Source: an uncultured Collinsella sp.
Lineage (GTDB): Bacteria > Actinomycetota > Coriobacteriia > Coriobacteriales > Coriobacteriaceae
Direction of reading: 5' to 3'
DNA length: 10,969 bases
Assembly: GCA_900764025.1 (NCBI GenBank)
Contig: CAAFMM010000069.1
Location: 1 to 10,969, forward strand
The notes under the pieces are model-generated. The model made no database searches. It was given only the letters and a program-made list of their open reading frames with translations, and was not told the origin of the DNA. The first letter of the stretch is position 1; every line of letters starts with the position of its first letter. A program made the position numbers and the translations under genes. Positions 1 to 8,458 of the stretch are shown here, one piece after another.

Positions 1-1
1 C

Positions 2-2773
2 ACCATGCTGTTGTGCGACGACCATTACCGCCAACTGGTGCGCCAGCAAAAGCGCACCGTCTCGCCGCTGGAAGCCTTGTTCGGCTCGCGCAGCGGCCTG
101 TTCGAGGACTTCCTCGGCAGTGACTTCTTCCGCATCGGCGACGACGCGACGCCCTTTGCCGCCGATACCGATGACGTGGTCGATGCCGTGTTTGGCGAAC
201 CCGCCGCCGCAGGTTCGGGTGCACCGCGCCGGCGCGGCAGTGGGCTGGCCAGCCGCATCAGCGAACAGTCGGAAGCCCTGCTGCAAGAGGCCGCCAAACA
301 CGCTGCCGAATTTGGCCGCTCCGAGGTGGATACCGAACATCTGCTGCTGGCGCTGGCCGACAGCGACGTGGTCAAGACCATCCTGGGTCAGTTCAAAATC
401 AAGGTCGATGACCTCAAGCGGCAGATCGAGTCCGAGGCCAAGCGCGGGGACAAGCCGTTCGAGGGCGAGATCGGCGTGTCGCCGCGCGTGAAGGATGCGC
501 TCAGCCGCGCCTTCGTGGCCTCCAATGAACTCGGCCATTCCTATGTCGGTCCGGAGCATTTCCTGATCGGTCTGACCGAGGAAGGCGAAGGGCTGGCCGC
601 CAACCTGCTACGCCGCTACGGCCTGACGCCGCAGGCGCTGCGCCAACAGGTCAGCAAGGTGGTCGGCAAAGGCGCCGAGGATGGCCGCGCCGAGACGCCG
701 ACCAACACGCCAGAACTCGACAAGTATTCGCGCGACCTCACCAAGATGGCGCGCGAGGGCAAGCTCGATCCGGTCATCGGCCGTGCGCAGGAGATCGAGA
801 CCACCATCGAGGTGCTGGCCCGGCGCAAGAAAAACAACCCGGTGTTGATCGGTGAGCCCGGCGTCGGCAAGACCGCCATTGTCGAAGGACTGGCGCAGCG
901 GATGGTCGCCGGCGAAGTGCCCGAGACGCTGCGCGACAAGCGTCTGGTGGAACTCAACATCAACGCCATGGTGGCCGGCGCCAAGTATCGCGGCGAGTTC
1001 GAGGAGCGCGTGCAGAAGGTGCTCAAGGAAGTGACCGAGCACCAGGGCGAGATGATTCTCTTCATCGATGAAGTGCACACCATCGTCGGTGCCGGCCAGG
1101 GTGGTGGCGAAGGCGGGCTGGACGTGGCCAACGTGTTCAAGCCGATGATGGCGCGCGGCGAGCTGAACCTGATCGGCGCCACCACGCTCAACGAGTATCA
1201 GAAGTACATCGAGAAGGACGCCGCGCTGGAGCGTCGTTTCCAGCCGGTGATGGTGCCCGAGCCGACGGTAGCGCAGACCATGATGATCCTGCGCGGCCTG
1301 CGCGACACCTTCGAGGCGCACCACAAGGTCAGCATCACCGAGGATGCGATCATCGCCGCCGCCGAGTTGTCGGACCGCTACATCACCGCGCGCTTTTTGC
1401 CTGACAAGGCCATCGACCTGCTTGACCAGGCGGCCGCACGCGTGAAGCTGTCGGCCACGGCTCGCCCAGTGGCCGTACAAGAGCTGGAGTCCGAACTGCA
1501 CCAGTTGCGGCGTGAGCAGGACTACATGGCCTCGCGCAAGCAGTACGACAAGGCCGCCGAGCTGGGCAAGCGCATCGAGGCAAAAGAGGCCGAACTCAAG
1601 AAGCTCATCGAAGATTGGGAGCGCGAGCGCGCCTCGGGCAGCGCCGAAGTCAAGGCCGAGCATGTCGCGCAGATCGTCTCGCGCCTGACCGGCATTCCGG
1701 TCAACGAGCTGACGGTGGAAGAACGCGAGAAGCTGTTGCATCTGGAACAGCGGCTGCACGAGCGCCTGGTGGGCCAGGACGAAGCGGTGCGCGCGGTGGC
1801 CGATGCCGTGCGGTTGTCGCGCGCGGGGCTGCGCGAAGGCGGCAAGCCGGTGGCGACTTTTCTGTTCCTCGGGCCGACCGGCGTGGGCAAGACCGAGCTC
1901 GCCAAGGCGCTGGCCGAGTCCATCTATGGCGATGAAGGTGCGCTGCTGCGCATCGACATGTCCGAGTACGGGGAACGCCATACCGTGGCACGCCTGGTGG
2001 GCGCGCCTCCGGGTTATGTGGGCTATGACGAGGGCGGCCAGCTCACCGAGAAGGTGCGTCGCAAGCCCTACAGCGTGTTGCTGCTGGACGAGATCGAGAA
2101 GGCTCACCCCGACGTCTACAACATCCTGCTGCAGGTGTTCGACGACGGGCGGCTCACCGACGGCAAGGGCCGGGTGGTGGATTTCACCAATACCATCATC
2201 ATCGCCACCTCGAACTTGGGCTCGGACATCATCCAGCGTCGGCTGAAGGCCCGTAGCGCCGCCGGCGAGGAATACGAGAAGACCAAGTCCGAGGTGATGG
2301 ACGTGCTGCGCGGACACTTCCGCCCCGAGTTCATCAACCGCATCGACGAGATCATCGTCTTCCATGCGCTGGGCAAGGAGGAGATCCGCCATATCGTCGG
2401 CCTGCAGCTCGATCGTGTGGCCCGCAACGCCGCCAGCCAGGGCGTGACGCTGACCTTCGATCAGACCTTGATCGACCACTTCGCGGAGGAAGGCTACAAG
2501 CCCGAGTTCGGCGCGCGTGAGCTCAAGCGGTTGATCCGCAGCGAGCTGGAGACGGCACTAGCGCGCGAGATGCTGGGTGGCGGTATCGGCAAGGGCGATC
2601 ACGCCAGCGCCCGCTGGGACGACAAGGCCGAACGGGTGGTGTTCGAACGCCATGAGTCACCGCAGACTCCGGCCGAGCCAGAGCAGCCGGATGCCGCGAA
2701 GGCGGCCGAGGCGCCGCATGGCGACGCGGGTAAGGGCTCTCGCAAGAAGAAGTCGGCGAGCGACGCGTCTTAA
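2..2773 (+). CDS. clpK: ClpG/ClpK-type AAA+ disaggregase (5'-partial)
   Basis: Hsp100 family AAA+ unfoldase that dissolves heat-aggregated proteins in the cytosol; family members on stress islands confer heat tolerance. Numbering from the ATG at base 5, there is a Cys-containing leader with LCDDH near residue 3, a Clp_N repeat domain at about 80-225, Walker A1 GEPGVGKT at 283-290 and Walker B1 D355-E356. A short coiled-coil middle domain lies at about 475-540, then Walker A2 GPTGVGKT at 623-630, Walker B2 D695-E696 and a GAREL sensor-2 motif. The C-terminal tail is charged, rich in Ala/Pro/Lys, ending [10 protein letters not shown] see no IGF/LGF ClpP-docking loop after Walker B2, which fits a stand-alone disaggregase. 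The middle domain is shorter than in ClpB. The frame is open to the left edge and the ATG at 5 has no room for a visible RBS. ClpG/K proteins carry extra N-terminal residues, so the true start is probably outside the window. ClpB or ClpC are less likely because of the leader and tail. Confidence 0.93.
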   Translation, partial: TMLLCDDHYRQLVRQQKRTVSPLEALFGSRSGLFEDFLGSDFFRIGDDATPFAADTDDVVDAVFGEPAAAGSGAPRRRGSGLASRISEQSEALLQEAAKHAAEFGRSEVDTEHLLLALADSDVVKTILGQFKIKVDDLKRQIESEAKRGDKPFEGEIGVSPRVKDALSRAFVASNELGHSYVGPEHFLIGLTEEGEGLAANLLRRYGLTPQALRQQVSKVVGKGAEDGRAETPTNTPELDKYSRDLTKMAREGKLDPVIGRAQEIETTIEVLARRKKNNPVLIGEPGVGKTAIVEGLAQRMVAGEVPETLRDKRLVELNINAMVAGAKYRGEFEERVQKVLKEVTEHQGEMILFIDEVHTIVGAGQGGGEGGLDVANVFKPMMARGELNLIGATTLNEYQKYIEKDAALERRFQPVMVPEPTVAQTMMILRGLRDTFEAHHKVSITEDAIIAAAELSDRYITARFLPDKAIDLLDQAAARVKLSATARPVAVQELESELHQLRREQDYMASRKQYDKAAELGKRIEAKEAELKKLIEDWERERASGSAEVKAEHVAQIVSRLTGIPVNELTVEEREKLLHLEQRLHERLVGQDEAVRAVADAVRLSRAGLREGGKPVATFLFLGPTGVGKTELAKALAESIYGDEGALLRIDMSEYGERHTVARLVGAPPGYVGYDEGGQLTEKVRRKPYSVLLLDEIEKAHPDVYNILLQVFDDGRLTDGKGRVVDFTNTIIIATSNLGSDIIQRRLKARSAAGEEYEKTKSEVMDVLRGHFRPEFINRIDEIIVFHALGKEEIRHIVGLQLDRVARNAASQGVTLTFDQTLIDHFAEEGYKPEFGARELKRLIRSELETALAREMLGGGIGKGDHASARWDDKAERVVFERHESPQTPAEPEQPDAAKAAEAPHGDAGKGSRKKKSASDAS

Positions 2774-2777
2774 TGTT

Positions 2778-2785
2778 GGGAGAGG
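2778..2785 (+). promoter_or_regulatory. RBS deciding the GTG start at 2791
   Basis: The purine run GGGAGAGG ends 5 bases before the GTG at 2791. The in-frame ATG at 2773, which overlaps the clpK stop as TAATG, has no comparable site upstream. This favours the GTG start. Confidence 0.55.
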
Positions 2786-2790
2786 CTGCC

Positions 2791-2964
2791 GTGTCCGATC
2801 CCATCGGCCTGGCATGGGCAGCCTCCCTGGCCTCGATCGCGGTGGCGGTCGTGGCCGCGGGTCACGCGGTCGTCTACAAGCGTGATCCGCGGTCGGCCAC
2901 GCCGTGGGGGCTGCTCATCAGCGGCGGCACTGCCCTCCCGCTCGCTGGCCATCCGTTTGCGTGA
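2791..2964 (+). CDS. Small membrane protein: truncated PLDc_N (cardiolipin synthase N-terminus) remnant
   Basis: A 57-residue ORF just after clpK. Residues 4-28 form one hydrophobic helix, followed by a positively charged motif HAVVYKRDPRSATPWG and then LPLAG. That pattern (helix, then YKRDPRSA-x-W, then PLAG) is how the N-terminal membrane anchor of cardiolipin synthase/PLD-like proteins (PLDc_N) begins. The ORF stops where the family's second helix should start, and no HKD catalytic domain follows before ftsH. It is therefore either a gene remnant or a stand-alone single-span membrane peptide kept between two stress genes. A longer form starting at the ATG at 2773 would be coupled to clpK by a 1-base overlap, but the GTG has the better RBS. 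The family match is from motif recognition only. Any present function is unknown. Confidence 0.55.
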   Translation: MSDPIGLAWAASLASIAVAVVAAGHAVVYKRDPRSATPWGLLISGGTALPLAGHPFA

Positions 2965-3019
2965 CGGCGCAGCCCGTCTGTTCACCTGATGGCGACTCGA
3001 CTTTCGAGGAACACGGCCC

Positions 3020-4903
3020 ATGGAAAAAAAGAATCAATGGAATACCGGCTACTGGATCGTTGCCCTCCTGCTGTTGTTGAGTTTGCAGAGCTACTGGCAG
3101 ACGGCGAAAACCGTCGAGCCGGTGCCCTACAGCGAGTTCGAGAAGGCGCTGGCCGAGGGTCGCGTCGCCGAAGTGCTGGTGTCGGACCGCACGGTCACCG
3201 GGCGCCTGAAATCGCCGGACAGCCGGGGCAAGACCACTATCGTGGCCACCCGTGTCGAACCCGACCTGGCCGAGCGGCTGTCCAAGTACGACGTGCCCTA
3301 TGCGCGGGTGGTGGAAAGCACTTGGCTGCGTGATGTGCTGTCCTGGATTCTGCCGGCGGTGGCCTTCTTCGGCGTCTGGTTCTTCCTGTTCCGCCGCTTC
3401 GCCGAGAAGCAGGGCATGGGTGGCTTCCTGAGCATCGGCAAGAGCCGTGCCAAGGTATTCATGGAGAAGAACACTGGCGTGACCTTTGCCGATGTCGCTG
3501 GCGTCGATGAAGCCAAGGCGGAGTTGGTTGAGATCGTCGATTTCCTCAAGAATCCGCAGGAGTATGGACGGCTCGGGGCGCGCATTCCCAAGGGCGTGTT
3601 GCTGGTCGGCCCACCGGGCACCGGCAAGACATTGCTGGCCAAGGCTGTTGCCGGCGAGGCGGCGGTGCCCTTCTTCTCCATCTCCGGATCAGAGTTTGTC
3701 GAGATGTTCGTCGGCGTGGGTGCGGCCCGTGTGCGCGACCTGTTCGAGCAGGCCCGCGGGCAGGCGCCGGCCATCATCTTCATCGACGAGCTCGATGCGC
3801 TGGGCCGCGCGCGCGGCGTCGGCGGCCCCATCGGCGGCCACGACGAGCGCGAGCAGACCCTCAACCAGCTGCTCACGGAGATGGACGGCTTCGACAGCTC
3901 GGTCGGGCTGATCATCCTCGCCGCCACCAACCGCCCCGAAATTCTCGACCAGGCGCTGCTGCGCGCCGGTCGCTTCGACCGTCAGGTGCTGGTGGACCGT
4001 CCCGACAAGAAAGGTCGCCTGGATATCCTGAAGGTCCATGTCAAGAAGATCACCCTGGCCCACGGTGTAGATCTGGAACAGGTGGCGGCGCTGACCACCG
4101 GCTTTTCCGGCGCTGATCTGGCCAATCTCGTGAACGAAGCAGCGCTGAACGCGACGCGGCGCAAGGCGCAGGCTGTGGAACTGCAAGACTTCACCGCCGC
4201 CATCGAGCGCATCGTGGCCGGCCTGGAAAGGAAGAACCGTGTGCTCAATCCGAAGGAGCGGGAAACCGTGGCCTATCACGAGATGGGGCATGCGCTGGTG
4301 GCGATGGCGCTGCCCGGCACCGATCCGGTACACAAGATTTCAATCGTTCCGCGTGGCATCGGTGCACTCGGCTACACCCTGCAGCGGCCCATCGAAGACC
4401 GATTTCTGATGACACGTGCCGACCTGGAGCACAAAATCGCCGTGCTCCTGGGAGGGCGCGCGGCTGAGAAGCTCGTGTTTGGCGAGCTGTCCACAGGGGC
4501 TTCAGACGATCTCGCGCGGGCCACCGACATCGCCCGCGACATGATTACGCGCTTCGGCATGGATGAGGGCTTGGGGTACGTTGCTTTTGAGGCACAGAGG
4601 CCGCGTTTTCTTGATGCGCCTGAACTGGTACAGGGTGGCTGCCGGGTAGCCGAATCGACTCAGACACGCATCGACCAAGCCATCCGTGACATCGTGATGG
4701 GTGTGTTTGATCGTGCATACCGAATTCTCGAAATTAACCGAGAAGTGCTGGAGCGGTGCGCGCGCGAACTGCTCGCACGGGAAACGCTGGATGAATACAG
4801 CATCCGGCAACTGACGCAAGGGCTACAGCTCGAATCCCCATGTCACAGCGGCCCAACTGCCGGAGCCATTACTTCCTCTGTGTCCCAAGGAGCCACCTCA
4901 TGA
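3020..4903 (+). CDS. ftsH: FtsH, ATP-dependent zinc metalloprotease of the inner membrane
   Basis: Membrane-anchored AAA+ protease that extracts and degrades misfolded membrane proteins and some cytosolic regulators. It is 627 residues, close to E. coli FtsH. Transmembrane helices lie at about 12-25 and 107-124, with a periplasmic domain between. The AAA module has Walker A GPPGTGKT at 197-204, Walker B with D256-E257, and a second region of homology ending GRFDR at 317-321 (arginine fingers R318 and R321). The zinc site is H420-E421-M-G-H424, with D497 in GASDDL as likely third ligand. The second motif position is Met where housekeeping FtsH usually reads HEAGH; the HExxH residues are intact. 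GAGGA at 3006-3010, 9 bases before the ATG, supports the start. The gene ends in an ATGA overlap with the thioredoxin gene. Being on a stress island, it is probably an accessory second FtsH beside a chromosomal one, like FtsH2 of P. aeruginosa clone C; that is inference. The start codon is followed by seven A residues. Confidence 0.96.
   Translation: MEKKNQWNTGYWIVALLLLLSLQSYWQTAKTVEPVPYSEFEKALAEGRVAEVLVSDRTVTGRLKSPDSRGKTTIVATRVEPDLAERLSKYDVPYARVVESTWLRDVLSWILPAVAFFGVWFFLFRRFAEKQGMGGFLSIGKSRAKVFMEKNTGVTFADVAGVDEAKAELVEIVDFLKNPQEYGRLGARIPKGVLLVGPPGTGKTLLAKAVAGEAAVPFFSISGSEFVEMFVGVGAARVRDLFEQARGQAPAIIFIDELDALGRARGVGGPIGGHDEREQTLNQLLTEMDGFDSSVGLIILAATNRPEILDQALLRAGRFDRQVLVDRPDKKGRLDILKVHVKKITLAHGVDLEQVAALTTGFSGADLANLVNEAALNATRRKAQAVELQDFTAAIERIVAGLERKNRVLNPKERETVAYHEMGHALVAMALPGTDPVHKISIVPRGIGALGYTLQRPIEDRFLMTRADLEHKIAVLLGGRAAEKLVFGELSTGASDDLARATDIARDMITRFGMDEGLGYVAFEAQRPRFLDAPELVQGGCRVAESTQTRIDQAIRDIVMGVFDRAYRILEINREVLERCARELLARETLDEYSIRQLTQGLQLESPCHSGPTAGAITSSVSQGATS
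4887..4892 (+). promoter_or_regulatory. RBS deciding the thioredoxin start
   Basis: AAGGAG lies 7 bases before the ATG at 4900, inside the ftsH 3' end. It selects this ATG over the in-frame ATG at 4840, which would add 20 residues of no thioredoxin character. Confidence 0.8.
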
Positions 4904-5340
4904 GTGACAGCATTCATATCGTCTGCCCACACTGCCAATCCATCAATCGCGTGCCAGCCAACAAGTTGGCAGAGAAGCCCAATTGCGGGCGGTGCCAGCA
5001 CCCGCTGTTCACCGGAGAGCCCATTGATCTGACCACAGCGACCTTCGCCCGTCATCTGGAGCGCAGTAACCTGCCGCTGCTGGTTGACTTTTGGGCGCCG
5101 TGGTGCGGACCGTGCAAGATGATGGCGCCGCAGTTCGAGCAGGCAGCCTCCCTGCTTGAACCCAAGGTGAGGTTGGCCAAGGTAAATACCGAGGCCGAGC
5201 CTCACCTGGCCGCCCAGTTCGGTATTCGCAGCATTCCAACCCTGATTTTGTTCCGAGGGGGACATGAGGTTGCACGTCAGGCGGGCGCCATGGGCGCGCA
5301 GGACATTATGCGCTGGGTGACATCCCGCTTGCCGCAATGA
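4900..5340 (+). CDS. trx: Thioredoxin-2 (TrxC-like)
   Basis: Cytosolic thiol-disulfide reductase; the homologue on heat-resistance islands is usually called trxLHR/trxGI. The 146-residue product has an N-terminal zinc-ribbon with two CxxC pairs (C9/C12 and C29/C32), as in TrxC/thioredoxin-2. The thioredoxin fold follows, with WCGPC at 68-72 (C69 and C72 catalytic) and the cis-proline P113 in SIPT. The gene overlaps the ftsH stop by 4 bases (ATGA), pointing to coupled translation and one transcript. Its last 14 residues ([14 protein letters not shown]) recur in diverged form downstream of the cyclic-di-GMP gene, so the trx 3' end is present twice in this window. Confidence 0.94.
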   Translation: MSDSIHIVCPHCQSINRVPANKLAEKPNCGRCQHPLFTGEPIDLTTATFARHLERSNLPLLVDFWAPWCGPCKMMAPQFEQAASLLEPKVRLAKVNTEAEPHLAAQFGIRSIPTLILFRGGHEVARQAGAMGAQDIMRWVTSRLPQ

Positions 5341-5445
5341 CCCGGCGCGAACCACCCTGCTTATCAGTTGTTCGATCCTTGAAGAGAGTGCGTAGCCGCG
5401 ATGCATAGAGACCCTAACCACACAATCTTTGACGAAATGCGCTCC
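5298..5445 (+). repeat. Left copy of duplicated trx-end/psiE-start junction
   Basis: Bases 5298-5319 (trx 3' end) match 8371-8392 at 21 of 22 positions. Bases 5401-5445 match the first 45 bases of psiE (8487-8531) at 36 of 45. The spacer between them also shares a purine-rich GAGAG-type RBS before ATGCAT. Here the trx part belongs to the intact gene and the psiE part is truncated. With the right copy it brackets the cyclic-di-GMP gene as a direct repeat of about 150 bases. Confidence 0.75.
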
Positions 5446-5499
5446 GAGTTGCAGAAACTTTGGAACCTCTGTTTCACCCATAAGGAGCGTCACCTTTGA
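5401..5499 (+). pseudogene. Truncated psiE 5' copy (32-codon leader ORF)
   Basis: ATG to TGA, 32 codons. The product begins MHRDPNHTIFDEMRSELQKLW, and 9 of its first 15 residues equal those of the psiE product at 8487 (MHKESGHTTLDEMRS). None of the PsiE membrane helices follow, so this is a decapitated psiE start. Its stop overlaps the TTG start of the next gene (TTGA, bases 5496-5499), and the next gene's AAGGAG lies within it. If translated, it could act as a leader peptide coupling the downstream gene. That role is inference; the sequence similarity is direct. Confidence 0.7.
5482..5487 (+). promoter_or_regulatory. RBS for the TTG start of the GGDEF-EAL gene
   Basis: AAGGAG sits 8 bases before TTG at 5496, an ideal spacing. 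No ATG or GTG is as well placed before the first PAS domain, so this decides an unusual TTG start. The site lies inside the short psiE-like ORF that ends on this start codon. Confidence 0.7.
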
Positions 5500-8303
5500 A
5501 CGAGACGCCTCAAACCTCAGCCCGACACTGTGACCAGATTAACCAGAATGCCCATTCTGGCAGTTGGCATCTCGATCTTGGCTCGCAACTCCTCACTTGC
5601 TCCGATGAAGCCTGCCGCGTGCTCGGCCTGGATGTTGGTGCGCCAATAGCCTTCGAGCGATTCCTGCAGTGCATTCACCCTGAAGACCGCCCCCTCTTCG
5701 ATAGGGCATGGGATGCTGCCATGTGCGGAAAGTCCCTTGATCTGCGGTGTCGCATCGTCAGCGGAGGGCAGGTTCGCTGGATACACCTGCGGGCAACATT
5801 CAAGGGCGACGCCTCTGGTCGACCCAGAGCGGCAGACGGGACGGTAGAGGACATCACCGATCTCAAGAGGGTCGAGCAGGCGCTGAACGCTATGCGCCGA
5901 CAGCGAGAAGAGTTGGCCAGCCACGTTCCCGGTATGCTTTACCAATACCGTCTTCGTCCGGACGGCAGCTCGCACTTCCCTTATGCCAGCGCGAGGATAC
6001 AGGAAATATACGGGGTTGCACCGGAGGATGTTGTTGAAGATGCCACGCCTGCGTTCGCTGCGCTCCATCCTGAAGACCGCGACCGTGTGCATGAAACCAT
6101 ACGGGCGTCGGGGCAGTCACTCGCGCTTTGGCATGACGAGTACCGAGTGCAGTTTCCAGACGGTCGGGTGATCTGGGTCGAAGGCGAGGCGTCGCCTGAA
6201 GCCATGCCTGATGGGAGCATCCTCTGGCACGGCTATATCCATGATGTCACCTCACGCAGAATATCCGCGGAAGAGCTTCGCCTTGCGGCTAAAGTTTTTG
6301 AGCACGCAGGAGAGGGCATCCTCGTTACCGACGCTCAAGGCCACATAGTCAACGTCAATTGGGCGTTTTCCGTGATCACTGGTTATGCGCGGGAGGAAGT
6401 AATGGGTCAGACACCTCGTCTGCTCGAGTCCGATCGCTATGACGATGAGTTCTATCAGACCGTTTGGCAGGCTCTGCGTGAGCACGACTATTGGCACGTA
6501 GAGCTCTGGTGCCGACGCAAGAACGGCAGTCAGTTTGCCGCGCTGCTGACGATCAGTGCAGTCCCGGATACGCGGGGCAATATCGAGCATTACGCAGCCA
6601 TGTTTTCCGACATCACAGGGCTGAAGGAGAACCAGCAACAGCTTGAACGCGTTGCTCATTACGACCTGCTCACCGGCTTGCCCAATCGACTATTGCTTGG
6701 AGACCGCCTTAAGCAGGCCATTCGTCAGACACGTCGGCGTGGCATGCACCTGGCGGTTGTCTTCATCGATCTGGATGAATTCAAGAAGGTCAACGACCAG
6801 CACGGCCACGGAGTCGGCGACAAATTGCTTTCCGTCCTGTCCAGGCGTATGGCGCAGGTGTTGCGCGAAGACGATACCTTGGCCCGTCTTGGTGGTGATG
6901 AGTTTGTCGCTATTCTGGTCGACCTGCCGGATATTTCCGTCAGCGTACCGATTCTCGATCGCCTGATCGAGGTGGCTGTACAGCCCGTACCGATTGGTGA
7001 CGCACTGTGCGAGGTGAGCGCGAGTATCGGTGTGAGCTACTACCCGCAAGGCGAAGATATCGACGCCGACCAACTGCTGCGGCAGGCAGATCAGGCTATG
7101 TATCGTGCCAAGCAAGCCGGCAAGAATCGATATCACGTTTTCGATACGGAGAAGGATTGTACTCTGTGCACCCGTCACGAAGGATTTGACAGCATAAAGA
7201 ATGCACTTGCCAATGGGCAGTTTCTGCTTTATTTCCAACCTAAGGTCAACATGCGCACCGGTGAGGTGCTGGGCGCCGAAGCCTTGATCCGCTGGCAACA
7301 TCCGACGCGTGGCTTGTTATCTCCTGCCTCCTTCATACCCATCATTGAGAACCATCCGCTCGGGATTGACGTGGGGGAATGGACCATCGAGGCTGCGCTG
7401 ACCCAGATCGAAGTTTGGCGCAAGGCCGGCCTTCATGTCCCGATCAGCGTGAATATCGGTGCGCGGCACTTGCTGCAACCGGACTTCATCATGCATCTAC
7501 GGGGTATGTTGTCACGACATCCCGGCGCCCAGCCGCAAGACCTTGAACTGGAAATCCTCGAAACCAGCGCCGTGGAGGACTTCGTTCAAGTGTCTCAGTT
7601 GATGGCGCTGTGCGAGAGGATGGGATTGCGTTTTGCCCTCGACGATTTCGGCAGCGGCTATTCATCGCTGACCTATCTGAAGCGCCTGCCCGCGCACCTG
7701 CTCAAGATCGACCAAGGTTTTATACGCGGCATGCTCGAGGATCCGGACGATATCGCCATCCTCGATGCGCTACTGGCACTGGCAAGCTCGTTTGGCAGGA
7801 ACTGCATCGCGGAGGGAGTCGAATCCATTCAGCATGGTGAAATGCTGCTGCGTATGGGATGCGAGTGGGGTCAGGGCTATGCCATCGGGCATCCGATGCC
7901 AGCGCATGAATTCGAGCAATGGCTACACACCTGGCAGGTACCCTTATCCTGGAAGGGATTCAAACCTGACAGTCGCTCCGCGCTGCCCGTGCCGTTCACA
8001 TACGCCGACCACCGGGTCTGGATTTCCCAGATGATCGACTATCTGTCAGGCAAGGCCCAAGTGCCCCCTCAATCCGAAACACTCCAATACTGGCGGGATC
8101 AAAGTGGCCGCCCTACGTTCTTCGGCAAGGATCCTGATGATCAGGTCGATGTCCTGCATCAGAGCATCCAGCAGTTAGCGCACACCCTGAGTGAAATGAA
8201 AAATGCCGGCCGTGTCGAGGCATTGAGGGCTGGCATCGACAAGTTGCAACGTTTGCAGGCGGATCTGCTGGGATTGCTGCCGCCAGACCAGAAGCCGAAT
8301 TGA
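5496..8303 (+). CDS. PAS-PAS-PAS-GGDEF-EAL cyclic-di-GMP cyclase/phosphodiesterase with CZB-like tail
   Basis: Predicted cytosolic c-di-GMP turnover enzyme of 935 residues with no evident membrane helix. Three PAS domains lie at about 20-125, 135-255 and 260-378; the first two share an HPEDR motif typical of PAS_3-type folds. The GGDEF domain (about 385-550) has an intact GGDEF at 466-470 and an RxxD inhibitory site (REDD) at 457-460, so cyclase activity and product feedback are both possible. The EAL domain (about 565-800) has E595-A-L, an N in SVNIGARHL, the ELEILE motif, D716-D717 in DDFGSGYS, the K in LLKID and E773 in IAEGVE, so phosphodiesterase activity is also plausible. The last 100 residues from H839 (DHRVWISQMIDYLSG) resemble a CZB zinc-sensing domain without its cysteine. 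Start is TTG with AAGGAG 8 bases upstream. Codon use looks less GC-biased than in clpK (hand counts: 30/60 GC at 6241-6300, 44/60 at 1801-1860). It sits inside a duplicated trx-psiE junction, suggesting later insertion. The net enzymatic direction cannot be told from sequence. Confidence 0.92.
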   Translation: MNETPQTSARHCDQINQNAHSGSWHLDLGSQLLTCSDEACRVLGLDVGAPIAFERFLQCIHPEDRPLFDRAWDAAMCGKSLDLRCRIVSGGQVRWIHLRATFKGDASGRPRAADGTVEDITDLKRVEQALNAMRRQREELASHVPGMLYQYRLRPDGSSHFPYASARIQEIYGVAPEDVVEDATPAFAALHPEDRDRVHETIRASGQSLALWHDEYRVQFPDGRVIWVEGEASPEAMPDGSILWHGYIHDVTSRRISAEELRLAAKVFEHAGEGILVTDAQGHIVNVNWAFSVITGYAREEVMGQTPRLLESDRYDDEFYQTVWQALREHDYWHVELWCRRKNGSQFAALLTISAVPDTRGNIEHYAAMFSDITGLKENQQQLERVAHYDLLTGLPNRLLLGDRLKQAIRQTRRRGMHLAVVFIDLDEFKKVNDQHGHGVGDKLLSVLSRRMAQVLREDDTLARLGGDEFVAILVDLPDISVSVPILDRLIEVAVQPVPIGDALCEVSASIGVSYYPQGEDIDADQLLRQADQAMYRAKQAGKNRYHVFDTEKDCTLCTRHEGFDSIKNALANGQFLLYFQPKVNMRTGEVLGAEALIRWQHPTRGLLSPASFIPIIENHPLGIDVGEWTIEAALTQIEVWRKAGLHVPISVNIGARHLLQPDFIMHLRGMLSRHPGAQPQDLELEILETSAVEDFVQVSQLMALCERMGLRFALDDFGSGYSSLTYLKRLPAHLLKIDQGFIRGMLEDPDDIAILDALLALASSFGRNCIAEGVESIQHGEMLLRMGCEWGQGYAIGHPMPAHEFEQWLHTWQVPLSWKGFKPDSRSALPVPFTYADHRVWISQMIDYLSGKAQVPPQSETLQYWRDQSGRPTFFGKDPDDQVDVLHQSIQQLAHTLSEMKNAGRVEALRAGIDKLQRLQADLLGLLPPDQKPN

Positions 8304-8458
8304 TGCCATGCATGGAACAAAGGTTTGACGTGCAAGAGGCTGATCCACCCATCGGCGGCGCCACGGACGTGCAGGACGTTATGCGCTGGGTGGCTTCGCA
8401 ATTGCCCCGGCAATCCAGGTGTAATCGAGTCGTCTTCTCGGACTCCCCGTTCCATTAA
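8303..8458 (+). pseudogene. Thioredoxin 3'-end remnant (51-codon ORF)
   Basis: The ATG overlaps the stop of the GGDEF-EAL gene (TGATG), giving a 51-codon frame. Residues DVQDVMRWVASQLPR match the trx C-terminus [14 protein letters not shown], with 21 of 22 identical bases at 8371-8392. The preceding EQRFDVQ looks like the AAQFGIR stretch of trx, but the cis-Pro strand between is missing, as is the whole WCGPC half. After the trx-like part the frame runs on for 14 unrelated residues to TAA. It cannot be a working thioredoxin. It may still be translated because it is coupled to the upstream stop. Confidence 0.65.

Noticed and set aside
608..2479. 623-codon open frame on the minus strand opposite clpK
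   Set aside because: It mirrors a strongly conserved AAA+ gene in GC-rich DNA, where antisense frames stay open by codon bias. Its product is low-complexity His/Leu/Asp-rich with no recognisable domain.
3020..3031. Run of seven A after the ftsH start codon as a possible programmed slippage site
   Set aside because: AAA lysine codons are common right after starts and no useful alternative frame follows.
3689..4333. Minus-strand 214-codon frame opposite ftsH
   Set aside because: Shadow of the FtsH AAA and protease coding frame; no domain and no RBS.
5341..5400. Possible promoter or terminator in the trx-downstream gap
   Set aside because: No stem-loop with a T-run and no convincing -35/-10 pair could be read by eye.
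8306..8315. Perfect 10-base palindrome CCATGCATGG after the GGDEF-EAL stop
   Set aside because: Too short and without a loop or T-run to be called a terminator or operator; likely chance.
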